In this document: one piece after another, positions 49,184 to 61,750 of the stretch | Position numbering within the stretch: the stretch's first letter is position 1 | Layout: each line of letters opens with the position of its first letter | Source of the DNA: Setophaga petechia | Taxonomy: Eukaryota; Chordata; Aves; Passeriformes; Parulidae | NCBI GenBank assembly: GCA_024362935.1 | Contig: JANCRA010000030.1 | Span: forward strand, 8,600,096-8,664,095 | Direction: 5' to 3' | Length of the DNA: 64,000 bases | The notes under the pieces: generated by a model | What the model saw: only the letters and a program-made list of their open reading frames with translations | What the model was told of the DNA's origin: nothing | Database searches by the model: none | Position numbers and translations under genes: made by a program

Positions 49184-52100
49184 GTAAGGAGCGGGGACCG
49201 GGCTGGGCCACCGGGAGCGCCCGCAACCCGGCGGGGCTGGGGCTGGAGATCATCGGGGACCGAGGGAACCACCGGAATTAACAGTCCGGGGCAAAGGAAA
49301 ACTGTCCCGTGAGGAAAACTGACTTTTCCAACGCCCTGTAATGGCTTTAGAAAGAGAGGGGAGTCAGCTCAGGTGGACAGGTGGCTTTGTGTCCTGGCTC
49401 GCTGTGTCTGCTGTCCCCCCAGATTGCTGTAAAACCGTTCCACGTGAAAATAAAACCCCCTTTTCGAGAGTTCTGTGTGTTGGTAAAGGAGGATTTGGGC
49501 AGAGACCACTTGGGAATGTTTGGTTCCAGAGTCTGAGGTGCGTTTTGGAGCAGTGTCAGAGATGTCCAGCTCCTGCCCGTGCTGTGTGAGCTGGACTTTA
49601 CCTGGTTTGTTTCTGTGGCTAGTTAGACTCCAACCTGGTTTGTTTCTGTTTCTAGTTAGACTCTAGCCTGGTTTGTTTCTGTGGCTAGTTAGACTCTAAC
49701 CTGGTTTGTTTCTGTGGCTAGTTAGACTCCAACCTGGTTTGTTTCTGTGGCTAGTTAGACTCTAACCTGGTTTGTTTCTGTGGCTAGTTAGACTCCAACC
49801 TGGTTTGTTTCTGTGGCTAGTTAGTCCCTAACCTGGTTTGTTTCTGTTTCTAGTTAGTCTCTAACCTGGTTTGTTTCTGTTTCTAGTTAGTCTCTAACCT
49901 GGTTTGTTTCTGTTTCTAGTTAGACTCTAACCTGGTTTGTTTCTGTGTCTGAGCACAGGAGTAATGTAGGAACTGAGGAGGAGAAATTGCCTGCTCTGTT
50001 CAAATCTGAGTGCAGCCTCCCCTGGGTGGGCACTGGAAGAGCTGAGGGGTTTTTGGGGGATGTCAAAGCTCTCCCAATGCTCTCCCCGAGCTTTAAACAA
50101 GGAGATCTTGGTGGAGGTGGCCAGAGGGTGGCTGTGGAAGGGAGAAGGTGCCCAGGGAGGGCCCAGGCAGTGGGAGCAGGGCAGGGCAGCACAGTCTGGG
50201 TGCTCCCAGAGCCCCTGGGCTGGGAGGAGGCTCAGGCACAGCCAGATTTGCTGTCCTGAGTGACAGCAGCAGCCTGGGGCTGGTGCCCATGGCCAGGAGC
50301 TCAGGCTGGCCTGGCAGCTGCACCCCTGCCCTGCTGCATTGCTCCCTGAGGGACTGCAGCCCCAGAGCTGGCAAAAGCTGCAGCCTCAGCCCCTCCCTCT
50401 GCCAGCACAATTCACTAAATCTCATTTAATGCTGGGGGGTTTGCCTTTAAAGGCTTGCAAAGGCTCTTTTTTAACATAAAACCTGTGCAATAGGAGAAAA
50501 TTCCTGTAATTTGTAACCATTTAACTCCTGTTTGAAGGGTTAAAGGTTTTGTTTCCTGGGTGAAATAAAGGTGCCCAGGAACCCTTCCAGTACCTGAAGG
50601 AAACAGGGAGAGGGATGGAGCTTTACAGGACAAGGAGAAATGGCTTCATACTGACACAGAGCAGGTGTAGGCACAATTTGATAACTCAGGGTGATATTTG
50701 ATTTCAATCTCTGCTGCTTTGTGCAAAAATGCATCCTGGGGTGGATTTTCATAGCCATCATGGATAATAAATAGTTTTTGGAGGGGCAAGATAGAGAGAT
50801 CATGGCTCCTGCTCATGGACTGAATCTTGGTAACACCTTGAGATAATTTCTGCAGGCAGCTCTTCCAAGAGATTTATATTTGAGTCCTGAATGTCTCTGA
50901 AATTTGAAATATTTCAGGGAGCGGAGGGAGGTGTCAGTAACAGGTTGCAGCTGGAGAAGTGGCCACTTTTCCCTCTATAACCTTCAGATGCTGGCTGATC
51001 TCTGAAGTGCCACTGTTGATGTCTTTATCTCCCTCAAATTTGGTGTTTTGGGCTCTTTTGTTAGACAAAGAAATAAACTTCTCCCACTGGTTTTAGTCCT
51101 TACCTGTAATATTTGTTTAAACAGATAGTTTAAACCACCCAAGTTTAATAGGAGGGAGTGTCAGGGCTATTTTCAAATGTTTCTGTTATTAAAACCAACC
51201 AAAAAAAAAAAGTTTTTCTGTATTTTAAAGCCAACAAAGCCTTGTGGTTTCCCAGGATTCCAAGCCTTGCAAGAGGTGTTTGGCATCACCAGGGATTAGG
51301 ATTTCAGCAGTTGCTCAGGCACCTGTGACCAATGTTTGTCCCCTGCCAGGCAGAGCAGCCTGCTGGCAACTCCAAAATGAAAAAGCAAAGGTGAGAATGA
51401 GTAAAGGCACTGCTGGTCAGGTGTTTTTTCCATTTCCAGGGTGTTTAAAATGTGAGGATAAGCCAGGAGTTTCACTCAGCAGCCTCTTTGGTGTCTCTGT
51501 GCCCTTATCTGCATTTGTTATTAGAGAGGTTAGAAGAACAGGAAATAAGAATTGTTATCCACAGAACTTTAATTTTTTTGCTTAAACTTTTACCTGATTA
51601 GTTTTATGATTAATTACTGCCCACATTTATTATGTGATTCTCCCCACCTACTTTTTTATATGTGCTGAGGGAAATGGCAGTAGATCTCTGTGTCCACCCC
51701 AAAACTCCCAGCTGCCCCTTTCAGCTCCTCTTAGCTCAGGATCTGTACCAGGAGTGTTCTGAGCAGGTTTGCAGAGATGTTCCTGATGTCCCTGGGCATT
51801 TGGAGCCCTTTATCAGCTCCATTGCAGGAGGTGCTCCCAGCTGGTAATGTGTTCTTTGGCCTGAGTTCAGCACTGCTTGGGCTGGAGGCTCCCTGAGAGG
51901 CTCCTGTTAGACAAAGCAGCACTCAGATCTTCTCACCTCAATCTCAGGGAGGCATCAGAGCCACAGCCAGCTTCAGGTGAGGCACTGGAATTTTGGAATC
52001 TGTGTGGGGAACAGGAGTGGTTTTGTTTGGACAAACAGCAGGGAGCTGAATTTCCATCAGCTGCAGGCAGCAGGAAAGGTGGTGGTGGAGTAAAAAGGCT

Positions 52101-55100
52101 CCTTTGCAGGAGGCTGGTGATGAACAGCACCAAAATTAGGATTTTCAGTGGGATTTCTGTTACACTCTCTTCTGCAGACATGGTGGAAGTGGCTTGGTAG
52201 GAACATTTGGAAGTGGCATTAAAAGCTGTTTGCTGTGGGCAGAGCAGGCAAGGTCAGTGTGAAGTGTCCTGTTTTGTGGTGAGAACAGCAATTTCAGGTT
52301 GTTATTTCTAATCTTGCCTTTCTGGAATTGCAAGCACTTTGCTTTCTTTGCTTTGCACTCAAACAAATTGGAAGCCTCTAGATGCACTGATGGAATAATG
52401 TTCCTGAAATCTTTCACTGTGCATCTGGAGCCACTCTGGTGTGAGGAGGAGGCAGCTCAAGGCCTGTGTGAGCACTCTTTTTTTAGGATTTGAACTGATT
52501 TCCTGGTGAATTAATTGACATGCAATTTAGAATTGCAATAAGGGAATGAGCACAAAAAAAATCCATTGTATTCAGATTATTTATGGTTGGGAGGAAGAAC
52601 TGTGAATGGAACTGTAGTTCAGCCCTTTCAGCAGGAACCCAGATTAGGGCTCCAGCAGATAAATCTCTTGATTTCAGCTTGAAACAAGGTGCAGAAACTG
52701 CCCAGTTTAAGGTCTGAGAAACCAAAATCACTGCTGGCAGTGCCTTGTTTACTCAGAGAGTGAATAATAATTATGAGGTGAGGCAGGGAGTCTGTCCTGT
52801 TTGGACACTCCAAATGAGGACATGCATCATTCCAGCCTTCCCTCCTGTAAAACACTGCTGCTCTTGGTAGATTTGCATTTTTACTTTGTGAAACCAGTTT
52901 CTGAGGGACCTCAGTGATCAGAATTAACGTGGCAGTGGGTCCTGGAGCATCCTTGCTTTGCTCCAAATCTCCAGCACTTCCAGAGTTTAGTGTGAGAGAG
53001 ATGTCCTGAGAAAGCACAAATCCACCCACACAGGCACAAATCAAACCTCATTTTCTTTAATAAAATGCTTTCTGTGCACTGACCTCTTGAGAAGCCAGGA
53101 AATGATGCAGAGTTTGTGTGTGGAGGATCCTGAGTGCCAAGTGCACGAGGAGCCTCATTTCTCATTTCTGCCCTCTGATCTCTGTGTTTGTTGTCTCCTG
53201 CAGTGTCTTCCTGGGAGCTTGGAGGATCCCAAAACTGTGACACATCACAAGCTGATCCATGCTACTTCTGAGAAGGTGCTGACAGACACAAAAACAGTGT
53301 TGGAGGAGAACATTCAGGACAGAGGTGAGATTGTCTGGGTTTGAATTTTATCAGTCTGGAAGGAGCAGCTTGGGTTTCATCTGACACGTTCCAAACGTTT
53401 TTAAGATTTTTCTCTCTGCTCTGACATAGGAAGCTAAATAAATGGGATTAATACAAAATTCATCTCCAGGAGCAGTTGAATTTGAGGGGTATCTTGCAGA
53501 GCTGCTCTCCCAGACTCTCTAACCTGTGGCAGTGTCCCTTTTTCTCTCTCACAGATGTTTTGCTGCTGGTCAAGAAGCGCGCGCCCACGCTGCTCCCCAA
53601 GATGTCAGATGTGGTTGCAGAGGAGAAAGTGAGTCTGGAACACTTTGGATTAACTGCTTTATTGATGATGTGAGGAAGGGTTTCTGTGATGTACTCTCCT
53701 TGGAGAGGCACTTGCTGCCAGTTAAATTCTACAGGGACTGCTGCTTATTTCTTCCAAACTTAGGGGAAGCTGATTTTGCATTTTTAGCTGTCATTCTGAG
53801 AGCATTTGCCTTAAAATAAGACTCAGAGATACACTGTGTGAAAATGTTATAGATTTGATCTTTGAACAAATGTCTAATAACTAAAATACAGTTCAGCAAG
53901 TGCCTTAGTTTGTTATAAAACACAAAGAAATATGTTGGCCTGCTGCTAGGTTGCCTTCTGTCACCCTCTAAGCAGCCTCTGGAGCTGGAATGTTGCACTT
54001 GTCTGTTTTATTTTGTTTAATTGGATTTGTTCCTGAGGGTCAGGATGGTGTTGATGCACGTTGATGTATCACATAAACTCAGAGGCCTCCAAGTTCTCTG
54101 GGATCCATCACTGTCCCTCTTTGTGCTGGAATTTCCTTGCATGTTTAGGTGTAAGGACTGAAAGTGGGGCAGCCCAACAGGCCCAGCTGAGCTCTGTAAT
54201 TGCAGGATGACACTGGAGCTGTTAATCCATGGCATTACAAGTGACAGAGCCCTGCTCGGTGTCTTGGGGAGGAATATGAAACTCTGTGCTGTGCCTAATG
54301 GGTTATGAAACCTGCTCCTGTTCCCTTCCCTGCAGAGGAAGCAGGAGCAGAAGGCTCCTGACAAGGATGCCATCCTCAAAGCCACTGCCAACCTGCCCGC
54401 CCGCAGCGCGGACCGCAGCGTGACCCACCACAACATGAGGGATGTAAGTACTGCATCTCTGAGCTCACCCACACCCTAGCAGGCTGCTTTCTATTTATTT
54501 ATTAATTTTTTTAAAATATAATTCTCTTTTTGTATAAGAGAAATTCGTATGTCTGTGTGTATATTAAACAGCTTAAGGTTTAGACACATGGTAATAAAAT
54601 ACCGTCCTAAATTATGATTTAAAATGTTTTGTTTGTGCTTGGAAAAAGCCTCAGAGCATATTAAAGATAGGGAAAATGTGAAGTTATGGGGTTTATTTCT
54701 TCAGTCTTAACTAATTCAGGGGTTTCCTGTGGTTTATTTCCCTTCCTTGACCACTGCCCATGGGGTGTGGTGGAAATTAAAAGGACCTTTCTGCCCAGGA
54801 GCTTTTGCTTCCATGTAACACTTCACAGGAAGGTCCCAGACCTCCTGAGAGACTAAACAATGAAAATCAAGCCCTAATAAAGCAACTTAGTGTAGAGAGG
54901 GCCAGGCTGCTGCTATGTTACTAACAATAGATACATTAAGATTCACTGATGACTGGTAACTTCCTGTCTAAATGCTTTGACAGTTTCCTTTCTTGCAGTT
55001 CCAGACAGAGCTCCGGAAGATTTTAGTGTCTCTCATAGAAGTTGCACAGAAACTGCTAGCACTGAACCCTGATGCAGTTGAACTGTTTAAGAAGGCAAAT

Positions 55101-58100
55101 GGTATGAACATATCTTTAGAGTTGTTGGTTCAATCCTGGGAGTTTGTTTTTGGAGCATAGCAATGGGCTCAGAGTGAAGTTCAGACACTGATGTGGCAGC
55201 AAAGCTGCTGAAAACTTTGTGGCAAAAGTTTCACCTTATGGATAAAAATCATGGATATAAAATGTCACTTTGGGGTGGGTGAGAAGTTCCACTTAAAATT
55301 ATTAGTAGGGATGGTAAAGAATAGTTGAAAATTCACAAGGATGTAGTAAAATGAGGAGAGATGGTGGCTGTTGATGAGGGTGGCAGGAAATGCCCATCCT
55401 TGAGATCTGCAATGGCCACATCCAACTTAATTTCCAGAGAAATGCTTAATAGATGTTCATATATTTAATTGTGTGGAAATCCCATGGTCATGTGAGAGGT
55501 TCCTGATGTCCCTGGGCATTTTTGTGGCCTTTTGTTTGAGATCTTGAACACATCTGGACAAAGTCTTTGTCCTGGAAGAATCAATCTGAGCCAGAGCGAG
55601 CTGAGTGCAGCAAATTACATGATGAGGTGGCAAAGTGGGGGCAGAAACAAAAGAGGGGATGGGAGAGAGAATGGGGCTTGAACTTAACACATGCCTTTCC
55701 ATTGACACAGGGGTTTATGTGAGGCTGGAATGAATGTGAGCTCTGTTTTGTTTGTGTGTGTGCAGCCATGCTGGATGAGGATGAGGAGGACAGGGTGGAC
55801 GAGATCGCGCTGCGCCAGCTCACCGAGATGGGATTCCCAGAGAGCAGAGCTGTCAAAGCCCTCAGGCTGAACCAGTGAGTGGCCAGCACTGCCTGGCACT
55901 TTAACACAGATCTGTTTTAACACAAATTTGCATCTTTTTGGTCTCCTTATATGGGTCACCTCAGTGGGGGCTGCACAAAGCCTGAACTCCAAGAAGTGCT
56001 GCCTCAGACACAGTGCAGGTGGTGCAGGGAAGGGGGATCAGGGCTGGATGTGCTCTGCAAGGTCTGGGGGTCACAGGGCTGCCAGGTTGGCACTGTTTCC
56101 AAGTATCAAACTCACTTTTTTTTCAGCTTTCAAGGTCAGATTTTACAGAGGAAAGCCCATCCACACTGACCTTTCAGCTGTAGAAATATACTCTGTGCTG
56201 ATCTTTAAAAAATTCCGAGAATATTGTGAAGTCCAGGGAGCAGCTGCAGTAAAGTAGGAGGTTATGTAGTTCTTCTCATGTCCCAGGAACAGACAGCTGT
56301 ACTGCCTCACTCCTCAGAGGGGTTTGTTAGGCCATTCTAGAAAAATTTTGGTGATGGAGTCCACAACATATTCCAGTCAGTTTTCCAGTCTCTCAGGAAG
56401 ACTTTCTCCCTTGCTGTCCTGCAGCTTTCATGTTGTAACAGAAAAGCCAAATAGGCAAAGGTTTTCCCTTCCTTCCATGAATATGCAATAATTCCTGTGT
56501 GGCAAAGGGAATTGCACATTCCTTGCACTATTGTTATCTTTGCTTTTTCCTTTCTGTTTGCTGGGGAGAGGTGTTTGGGTGCTCTGAGGCTCCCTTAGCT
56601 GGAGCAGTGACACTGCACAGCAAGTGATGGTGTCACCCCATGGTGTTCTACTCTGCTGTCCCTGAGGAACAGAGCCCTTGGCACCTGAGATGTGGCTCCA
56701 GTGCAGATTTGGAACATGCTTTGTTGGCAGTTCTGTCCACAGCTGCAAACAGCCAATGCTTCTTTGGGAAACTCAGCAGATGCTGCAGAGTGAGGTGACC
56801 CCCTCAGAAATGCCTTTCAGGATCTGGGTTGCAAATCCAAGCTGCACTTGGAGCCTCTCTTTTCCCAGATTTAGAGACAATTGTGGATGCTCAGAGAACT
56901 GAGGTGTTTTGTTTGCTCCAAAACTTTCTTTATGAGTTTTCAGGTGCCAATTAACCTGCAGGTTCATCCAGCATGGGAATAAATGAGTGCACATGGAATG
57001 TGACTGTCACACCCTCAGCGCTGTTCTCCTGTTTTGCAGCATGTCCGTGACCCAGGCCATGGAGTGGTTGATAGAACACGCTGATGACCCTGCTGTGGAT
57101 GCTCCTCTGCCAGGTTCTGCTCCTGCAGAAGCCCCAGCTGAAGGTGCTGCCTCCTCTGCTGAGGCAGCTGCAGGTCCCAGCTCAGAGGAGGGTGGGGAAG
57201 AGGCCAAGGATGAGCTGACTGAAATCTTCAAGAAGATCCGCAGGAAAAGAGAATTTCGTCCAGACCCACGGGTGGGTGCTGCTGATCCCACAAGCTGTGG
57301 GACTGGGAGGGCTCTCATGGGCACCATAAAATCCAAATGTTTCAAATGGGCCCTCTGGGTAGATGGGTGTTGTGCTGGCTTGGCAGTGTTTCAGTGGAGA
57401 TGTTCAGGGAGTGTTTAAATTCAGGGATTTTACCTCAGGAATGCATCAGTGTCTGGTATAGCAGGGTCTACATGAAAGGCACTGTTACTTCTGCACCTGG
57501 AAACTCTCTGAGGGGACTGGCATGAGCTGTAGACCCCTGGCATTGCTGTTTTCACTGTAGCCTGGGAAGGAAGGGTGGCAGGACAGGAGTACATCCTTTG
57601 GCTGTAGAAAAGGCTGGATGGGGTTGGAAAACTCTGGGGTAGTGGAAAGTGTCCTGTTCCTGGCAGGGAGTTGGAGCTGGATGATCTCTAGGGTCCCTTC
57701 CAACCCAAACCATTCCATGATTCTGTGGAAAGGACAGAAGGACATTATTGTTTTGGGGAACAAGGCAAAGTGCCACCAGCAGTTGAGTCTTGCAGCCAGG
57801 ACAGAAGTTGCCCTTTGTTCAGAACACAGCATTACCTGCAGTGGGAATGTGGTGATCTCCCACTGGGAGGGGCTCTGTGGCACCTTGGGTTTACAGCTGG
57901 CTGCTCTGAGATCTGGATAAAGAGCTGCAAATGTGTTTGGTAGCCTGGGTGCAATTTCTAAACAATGAAACATTCTGGTGCCATTATCTGGGTATGTTTG
58001 TCTAAATCACACTCACCAGCAGTGTAATAAATCTGGGAAGTGAAATTAAATGGGGTGAAAGAGCCACAAATGCACATCAAGGCTGATCTGTCAGTGAGGT

Positions 58101-61100
58101 GTGAACAAGAGCTTTGTGACAGGAGAGGAGCTCCAAAATGAGGGATTTTTCCTCATTTTCTTTCTCTTTTTTACCCCAGGTACACTTGCTCTTTGCCTTG
58201 CATTCAGCTTCCAGTGTTGAGGGTAGGAACTACCTTCACTCCTAAGATTTTTTTGTTCTTCCACAATAAAGACACTTTGAATATAGAATATTGAAAATTT
58301 TGTTAATAAAATTACTGAGTGCTCTGCATGTGGAAATAATGAGGGGATTTTACCTCACATAAAGCTGTGCACAGAAGGTGAAGGGATATGATTGCTCTCA
58401 TTTCTGATCTAAATGTCAGAGTTATTAAGCTGTGGGGTTCTTCTCTAGGCTGTCATTGCCCTGATGGAGATGGGATTTGATGAAAAGGAAGTGGTGGATG
58501 CACTCAGAGTGAACAACAACCAGCAAAATGCAGCAGTGAGTACAACATCCTTCCTGCTCCAGGGGTCTGTCCCACTGATGCTTCTCTTCCTTGAACTGGA
58601 TCATGTTTTAATCTGTCAGACAGTGAACTCCTACTGAAGATTCAGGAGCACAAATTCTGTGCCTCCTTGAAGTTGGATACACAACTGGAATGACTGCAAA
58701 GGGTCTGGACTCCCCAGAGGAGTACAGGGTCTGTGAGGCTGAGGCTGGGCTGTCAAAAAGCCTTTGAGAAACTCCCTCAGCACGGGGTGAGATTGTGCTG
58801 TCATAGGAAGGAGAAGATATTCCCAAGAATAACTGGTTTAGGACAGGAATCAGTGATCCAGGATGGATTCAAGCCATGTAATGTGTAAATTAGCATTTGG
58901 CAGCAATGCTTCCACAGTTTCTGGAATCAGAAAACAGGAAGTTTTTCCAGGATTGATTAGTCCCCTGCTGTATATTATGGTAAATTTTGTGGACACAGCT
59001 GACAGCCAGGGAAGCCTCTCTTCAGTATCCAGTGCTGGCTGCTGTTGGAGAGAGGATGTTGGGTTGGATGGCACAAATGAATGTGTGAAAAGAAATGTAC
59101 AGCTCAGGCTTTAACTGGGAGAGGGAAAAGTATTTTTAAAATGCTTCATTAGCAAAACTTTTGAGCAGAGCCACTGGTTCTAATGAAATCTGATGTGCCT
59201 GCTGATTTCTTTCAGTGTGAGTGGCTGCTGGGAGACAGAAAACCTTCTCCAGAGGACCTAGATAAAGGCATTGACACCAACAGCCCTCTCTTCCAAGCCA
59301 TCTTAGAAAACCCAGTGGTACAATTAGGGCTCACCAACCCTAAAACTCTACTAGGTAAGTCCTGTGTGGGTTCCTGCTGGGTTTGCCATGAAATCCAAGC
59401 AGAGGTGATGGTGACAGCCCCTCTGGGGGACAGGGGCAGCTCTGAGCCTGTCCTCCCTTGCAGCAGCTCTGCTGTTTGTTTGCTTCATCCTGCAGCTCAG
59501 CTGAGCCCAGAGCAGGCCTGGGGCTGTCCCAGGAATGGCTGTAATTCCCAGGATTACACTTGCTGAGCTCACAGCTTGAATAGCTGCTGGCTGCAATGCT
59601 TTGTGGATTTAGGAGACCTTTTGTGTGCTCCCTTTGGCCACGAGGGGAGAAATCAGGAATGTCTGTCTAGAACTCTGATTATTTCACAGAAAAAACAAGG
59701 CTGTGCAGCTCCCTGTGTGTGAGGCCTGATCACTGAGGCAGAAGGGAACTTGTGGAAAAATATCCAAACAAGAAGGTTGAGCTAAGGCTTTGCCTATCAA
59801 AATGGAGTTAAAATGGGAAAACACCCTTCCCCTTGCTTGAGTCTGAGCTCTGTGGTAAAGTCTGTGTGCTCAGGGTCAGGAGGGCTGTGGGCACAGAGTG
59901 TGCCCAGCTGAGGAGGCTGACAGAGCCCCAAATCCCTGAGGAATTGCTCTTTGTGACAACACAGAACAATGACTGGCTCTGTCATGTAGATATAAAAAGT
60001 TTTGCATTTAATCTTTGGCTTCAAAATTTATTTGAAGCAATGCTTTTAAATAAAGGCTGTGTGCACAGCTCATTCAAGAGAGCCTTTAAAAATACTACTT
60101 TAAATGTAATTAGGAGAGTTTGCAAGCCTTTAAATAATTCAAGAGCAGAACCTTCCCACTCTTGATTTCTGAACAAATGGTCTCTTCATTTCCAACAGGG
60201 GTTCCACATTGCAGCTCAGAATATAAATAGAAAATGAAATGCCATTATAGGAGCTCATGGAGCTTGGATGAACATCAGAGAATAAATTCCTAATGCTACA
60301 TCTGCAAATTGCTTATGTCACAAGTTTTAATAATGAGGGTTTGCATTTAATGAGCTCCTAACAGAATATTGATAAATCTTTAGTTTTAAACTTGTGAGTC
60401 TGTGTTAAAGAAAATAGTTCAAGGGCTGAAAGAGGAGATCTGGATTTTATTTTGGGCTTTCCTGGAGGCAAGTTGCATGACCTTGAGCAAGGTATTAATG
60501 AGGAGCCTTTCACAGGTGCTGGGCACTTCCAGCTCCCATTAATGGCCCTTGAGCTTTGTGCCCTGACACTCCTGGGAAAATTAACCCTGACCTTGGGCCA
60601 GGCTCTTACAACACTGACCTTTTGGTGAATGTGCAGCTGCTTTTTTTGTCCCATTCTGTGATGACTGGCTCCAAATGTCCAGGAGCCCAGCTCAGTGGCT
60701 GTCCAAGGGCTTAAATCAGTGCCTGGCCCATTGCTCTGCCAGATTGGCAGCTCAGCTCTTGCAGTGGCTGCCTGGTTCCTTCAGCATGAGTAGAAAAGTC
60801 AAAACTAGAAACAGTCAAAGAAAACAACAGAAAGGCAAACAAACAGCAAAGCTTAATGTAAAGACAGAATATGAAATATTCTGTCAGTTAGCACAGGCAA
60901 GGGGTGACTGTGCTTTCCATGAACTGTCTTGGTCAAGTACCAGGGAGGAAAAGGATATTGGTGTAAGAAATCCAGGCTGGGATGTGGAAAAAGCTTTGGT
61001 CAGAGGAGTAGAGCTCCAGGAGGGTGTTCAGGAATGGATAAATTCCATGGCATGATCCTGGAGACTGAGGCCTGGACATATTTGTTAGGGCTTTACCTTT

Positions 61101-61483
61101 TCATCCTCATGTCCTTGAGGTTTTGTGGGCTGGCCTGTAATCCAGGCTGAGCATTTAATCACTGTCTGCAGTGAGTTCAGTGCTGAGAAAGGAGGAAAGC
61201 ACAAAGCCTGTGGCATCATCCCAGGCTCTGGACCCTTGGGAACGCCCAGCGTGCATCCCCACCATTCCTGGGCACTGCCTTTGAGCTGCAGCTATTCCCC
61301 ACTGCCCTGCTATTGAAACCTCCCAGACACTGAAGGACTAACAGTTGCAACCCCTTTTCCTTGGCAGCCTTCGAGGATATGCTTGAAAACCCCTTGAACA
61401 GCACTCAGTGGATGAACGATCCCGAGACGGGGCCGGTGATGTTACAGATCTCCAGAATCTTCCAGACACTGAACCGCACGTAG
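49046..61483 (+). CDS. UBAC1: UBAC1 (KPC2), UBL-UBA adaptor of the KPC ubiquitin ligase (spliced, 10 exons)
   Basis: Exons are 49046-49183, 53204-53324, 53555-53628, 54336-54443, 54999-55101, 55766-55874, 57040-57271, 58449-58535, 59216-59354 and 61368-61483. They join in frame to 408 residues (human 405). An N-terminal ubiquitin-like domain covers about residues 14-100, UBA1 about 190-232 ([16 protein letters not shown]), UBA2 about 296-332 ([19 protein letters not shown]) and an STI1-like region about 355-395, ending [12 protein letters not shown]. Both UBA domains keep the MGF signature. Known role: partner of the RING ligase RNF123 (KPC1); it stabilises KPC1 and delivers ubiquitinated p27Kip1 to the proteasome in the cytoplasm during G1. 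All introns are GT-AG. The start is set by the family N-terminus [17 protein letters not shown]. Confidence 0.97.
49184..53203 (+). other. UBAC1: UBAC1 intron 1 (4.0 kb)
   Basis: GT at 49184, AG at 53202-53203. Contains the 33-bp minisatellite at 49590-49945; otherwise unique. Shares a 23-base exact match (51779-51801) with intron 5 (55499-55521). No extra exon is seen. Confidence 0.85.
49590..49945. repeat. 33-bp minisatellite in UBAC1 intron 1
   Basis: Ten to eleven units of CTGGTTTGTTTCTGTGGCTA plus GTTAGACTCTAAC. Some units read TTTCTGTTTCTAG, which resembles a splice acceptor. Confidence 0.95.
53204..53324 (+). CDS. UBAC1: UBAC1 exon 2
   Basis: Acceptor tctcctgcag, donor GTGAGA (53325). 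Residues 47-86 plus one base, [15 protein letters not shown] to EENIQDR, which continue the ubiquitin-like domain. Human has CAHGSLEDPK at the start. Confidence 0.96.
53555..53628 (+). CDS. UBAC1: UBAC1 exon 3
   Basis: Acceptor ctctctcacag, donor GTGAGT (53629). Residues 87-111, [17 protein letters not shown] to VAEEK, closing the ubiquitin-like domain. Confidence 0.96.
54336..54443 (+). CDS. UBAC1: UBAC1 exon 4
   Basis: Acceptor ttccctgcag, donor GTAAGT (54444). Residues 112-147, [18 protein letters not shown] to HHNMRD, a charged linker. The segment [11 protein letters not shown] differs from the human linker. Confidence 0.95.
54999..55101 (+). CDS. UBAC1: UBAC1 exon 5
   Basis: Acceptor ctttcttgcag, donor GTATGA (55102). 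Residues 148-181, [18 protein letters not shown] to LFKKAN, a predicted helical segment almost identical to human. Confidence 0.96.
55766..55874 (+). CDS. UBAC1: UBAC1 exon 6 (UBA1, first part)
   Basis: Acceptor tgtgtgtgcag, donor GTGAGT (55875). Residues 182-217: an acidic start [12 protein letters not shown], then the first UBA helix pair with MGF. Confidence 0.96.
57040..57271 (+). CDS. UBAC1: UBAC1 exon 7 (UBA1 end and Ala/Glu linker)
   Basis: Acceptor tgttttgcag, donor GTGGGT (57272). Residues 218-295: third UBA1 helix ([11 protein letters not shown]), an Ala/Pro/Glu-rich low-complexity linker, then [16 protein letters not shown]. Confidence 0.96.
57609..57729 (+). mobile_element. CR1 LINE 3'-end fragment
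   Basis: Contains the CR1 tail signature (ggctggatggggttgga... gggtcccttccaacccaaac, then an 'attccatgattctgtg' end) in UBAC1 intron 7. It is 5'-truncated and non-coding. Confidence 0.85.
58449..58535 (+). CDS. UBAC1: UBAC1 exon 8 (UBA2)
   Basis: Acceptor ttctctag, donor GTGAGT (58536). Residues 296-324, [19 protein letters not shown] to NQQNAA, the core of the second UBA domain. Confidence 0.96.
59216..59354 (+). CDS. UBAC1: UBAC1 exon 9 (UBA2 end, STI1 start)
   Basis: Acceptor tttctttcag, donor GTAAGT (59355). Residues 325-370, [18 protein letters not shown] to LTNPKTLL. Confidence 0.96.
61368..61483 (+). CDS. UBAC1: UBAC1 exon 10 (last coding)
   Basis: Acceptor tttccttggcag. Residues 371-408, [18 protein letters not shown] to TLNRT, then TAG at 61481-61483. 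Confidence 0.96.
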
Positions 61484-61750
61484 GGGGAGCTGCCCGTGCC
61501 CTGTGCCACTTCCCCCTGGCCTCACTCCCCCTCCACCTCCACGGGAGGCTGCCTGGATGCTTGGGAAGGGGTGGAGGGAAGGGAGGGAAGGGGGAAATCC
61601 TGGCTGGAGGGGTCTCTCACACAAGAGAGTTTACGTAGTTACGGCCAACAGGAGTGAGTTGCCTTGTGGATTTAGTGTTAGTGGAAGAGGTTTGAGGATT
61701 TGTTCATGTTTTCAGGTATTAGGTTTAAAATAAAGTATATATATTAAAAA
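61484..61750 (+). other. UBAC1: UBAC1 3' UTR
   Basis: Short GC-rich then T-rich trailer ending at AATAAA 61729-61734, followed by an A-rich tract from about 61747. A second AATAAA at 62097-62102 could give a longer isoform. Confidence 0.7.
61729..61734 (+). promoter_or_regulatory. UBAC1: Poly(A) signal of UBAC1
   Basis: AATAAA about 246 bases after the stop, the expected length for a short UBAC1 3' UTR. Confidence 0.65.
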
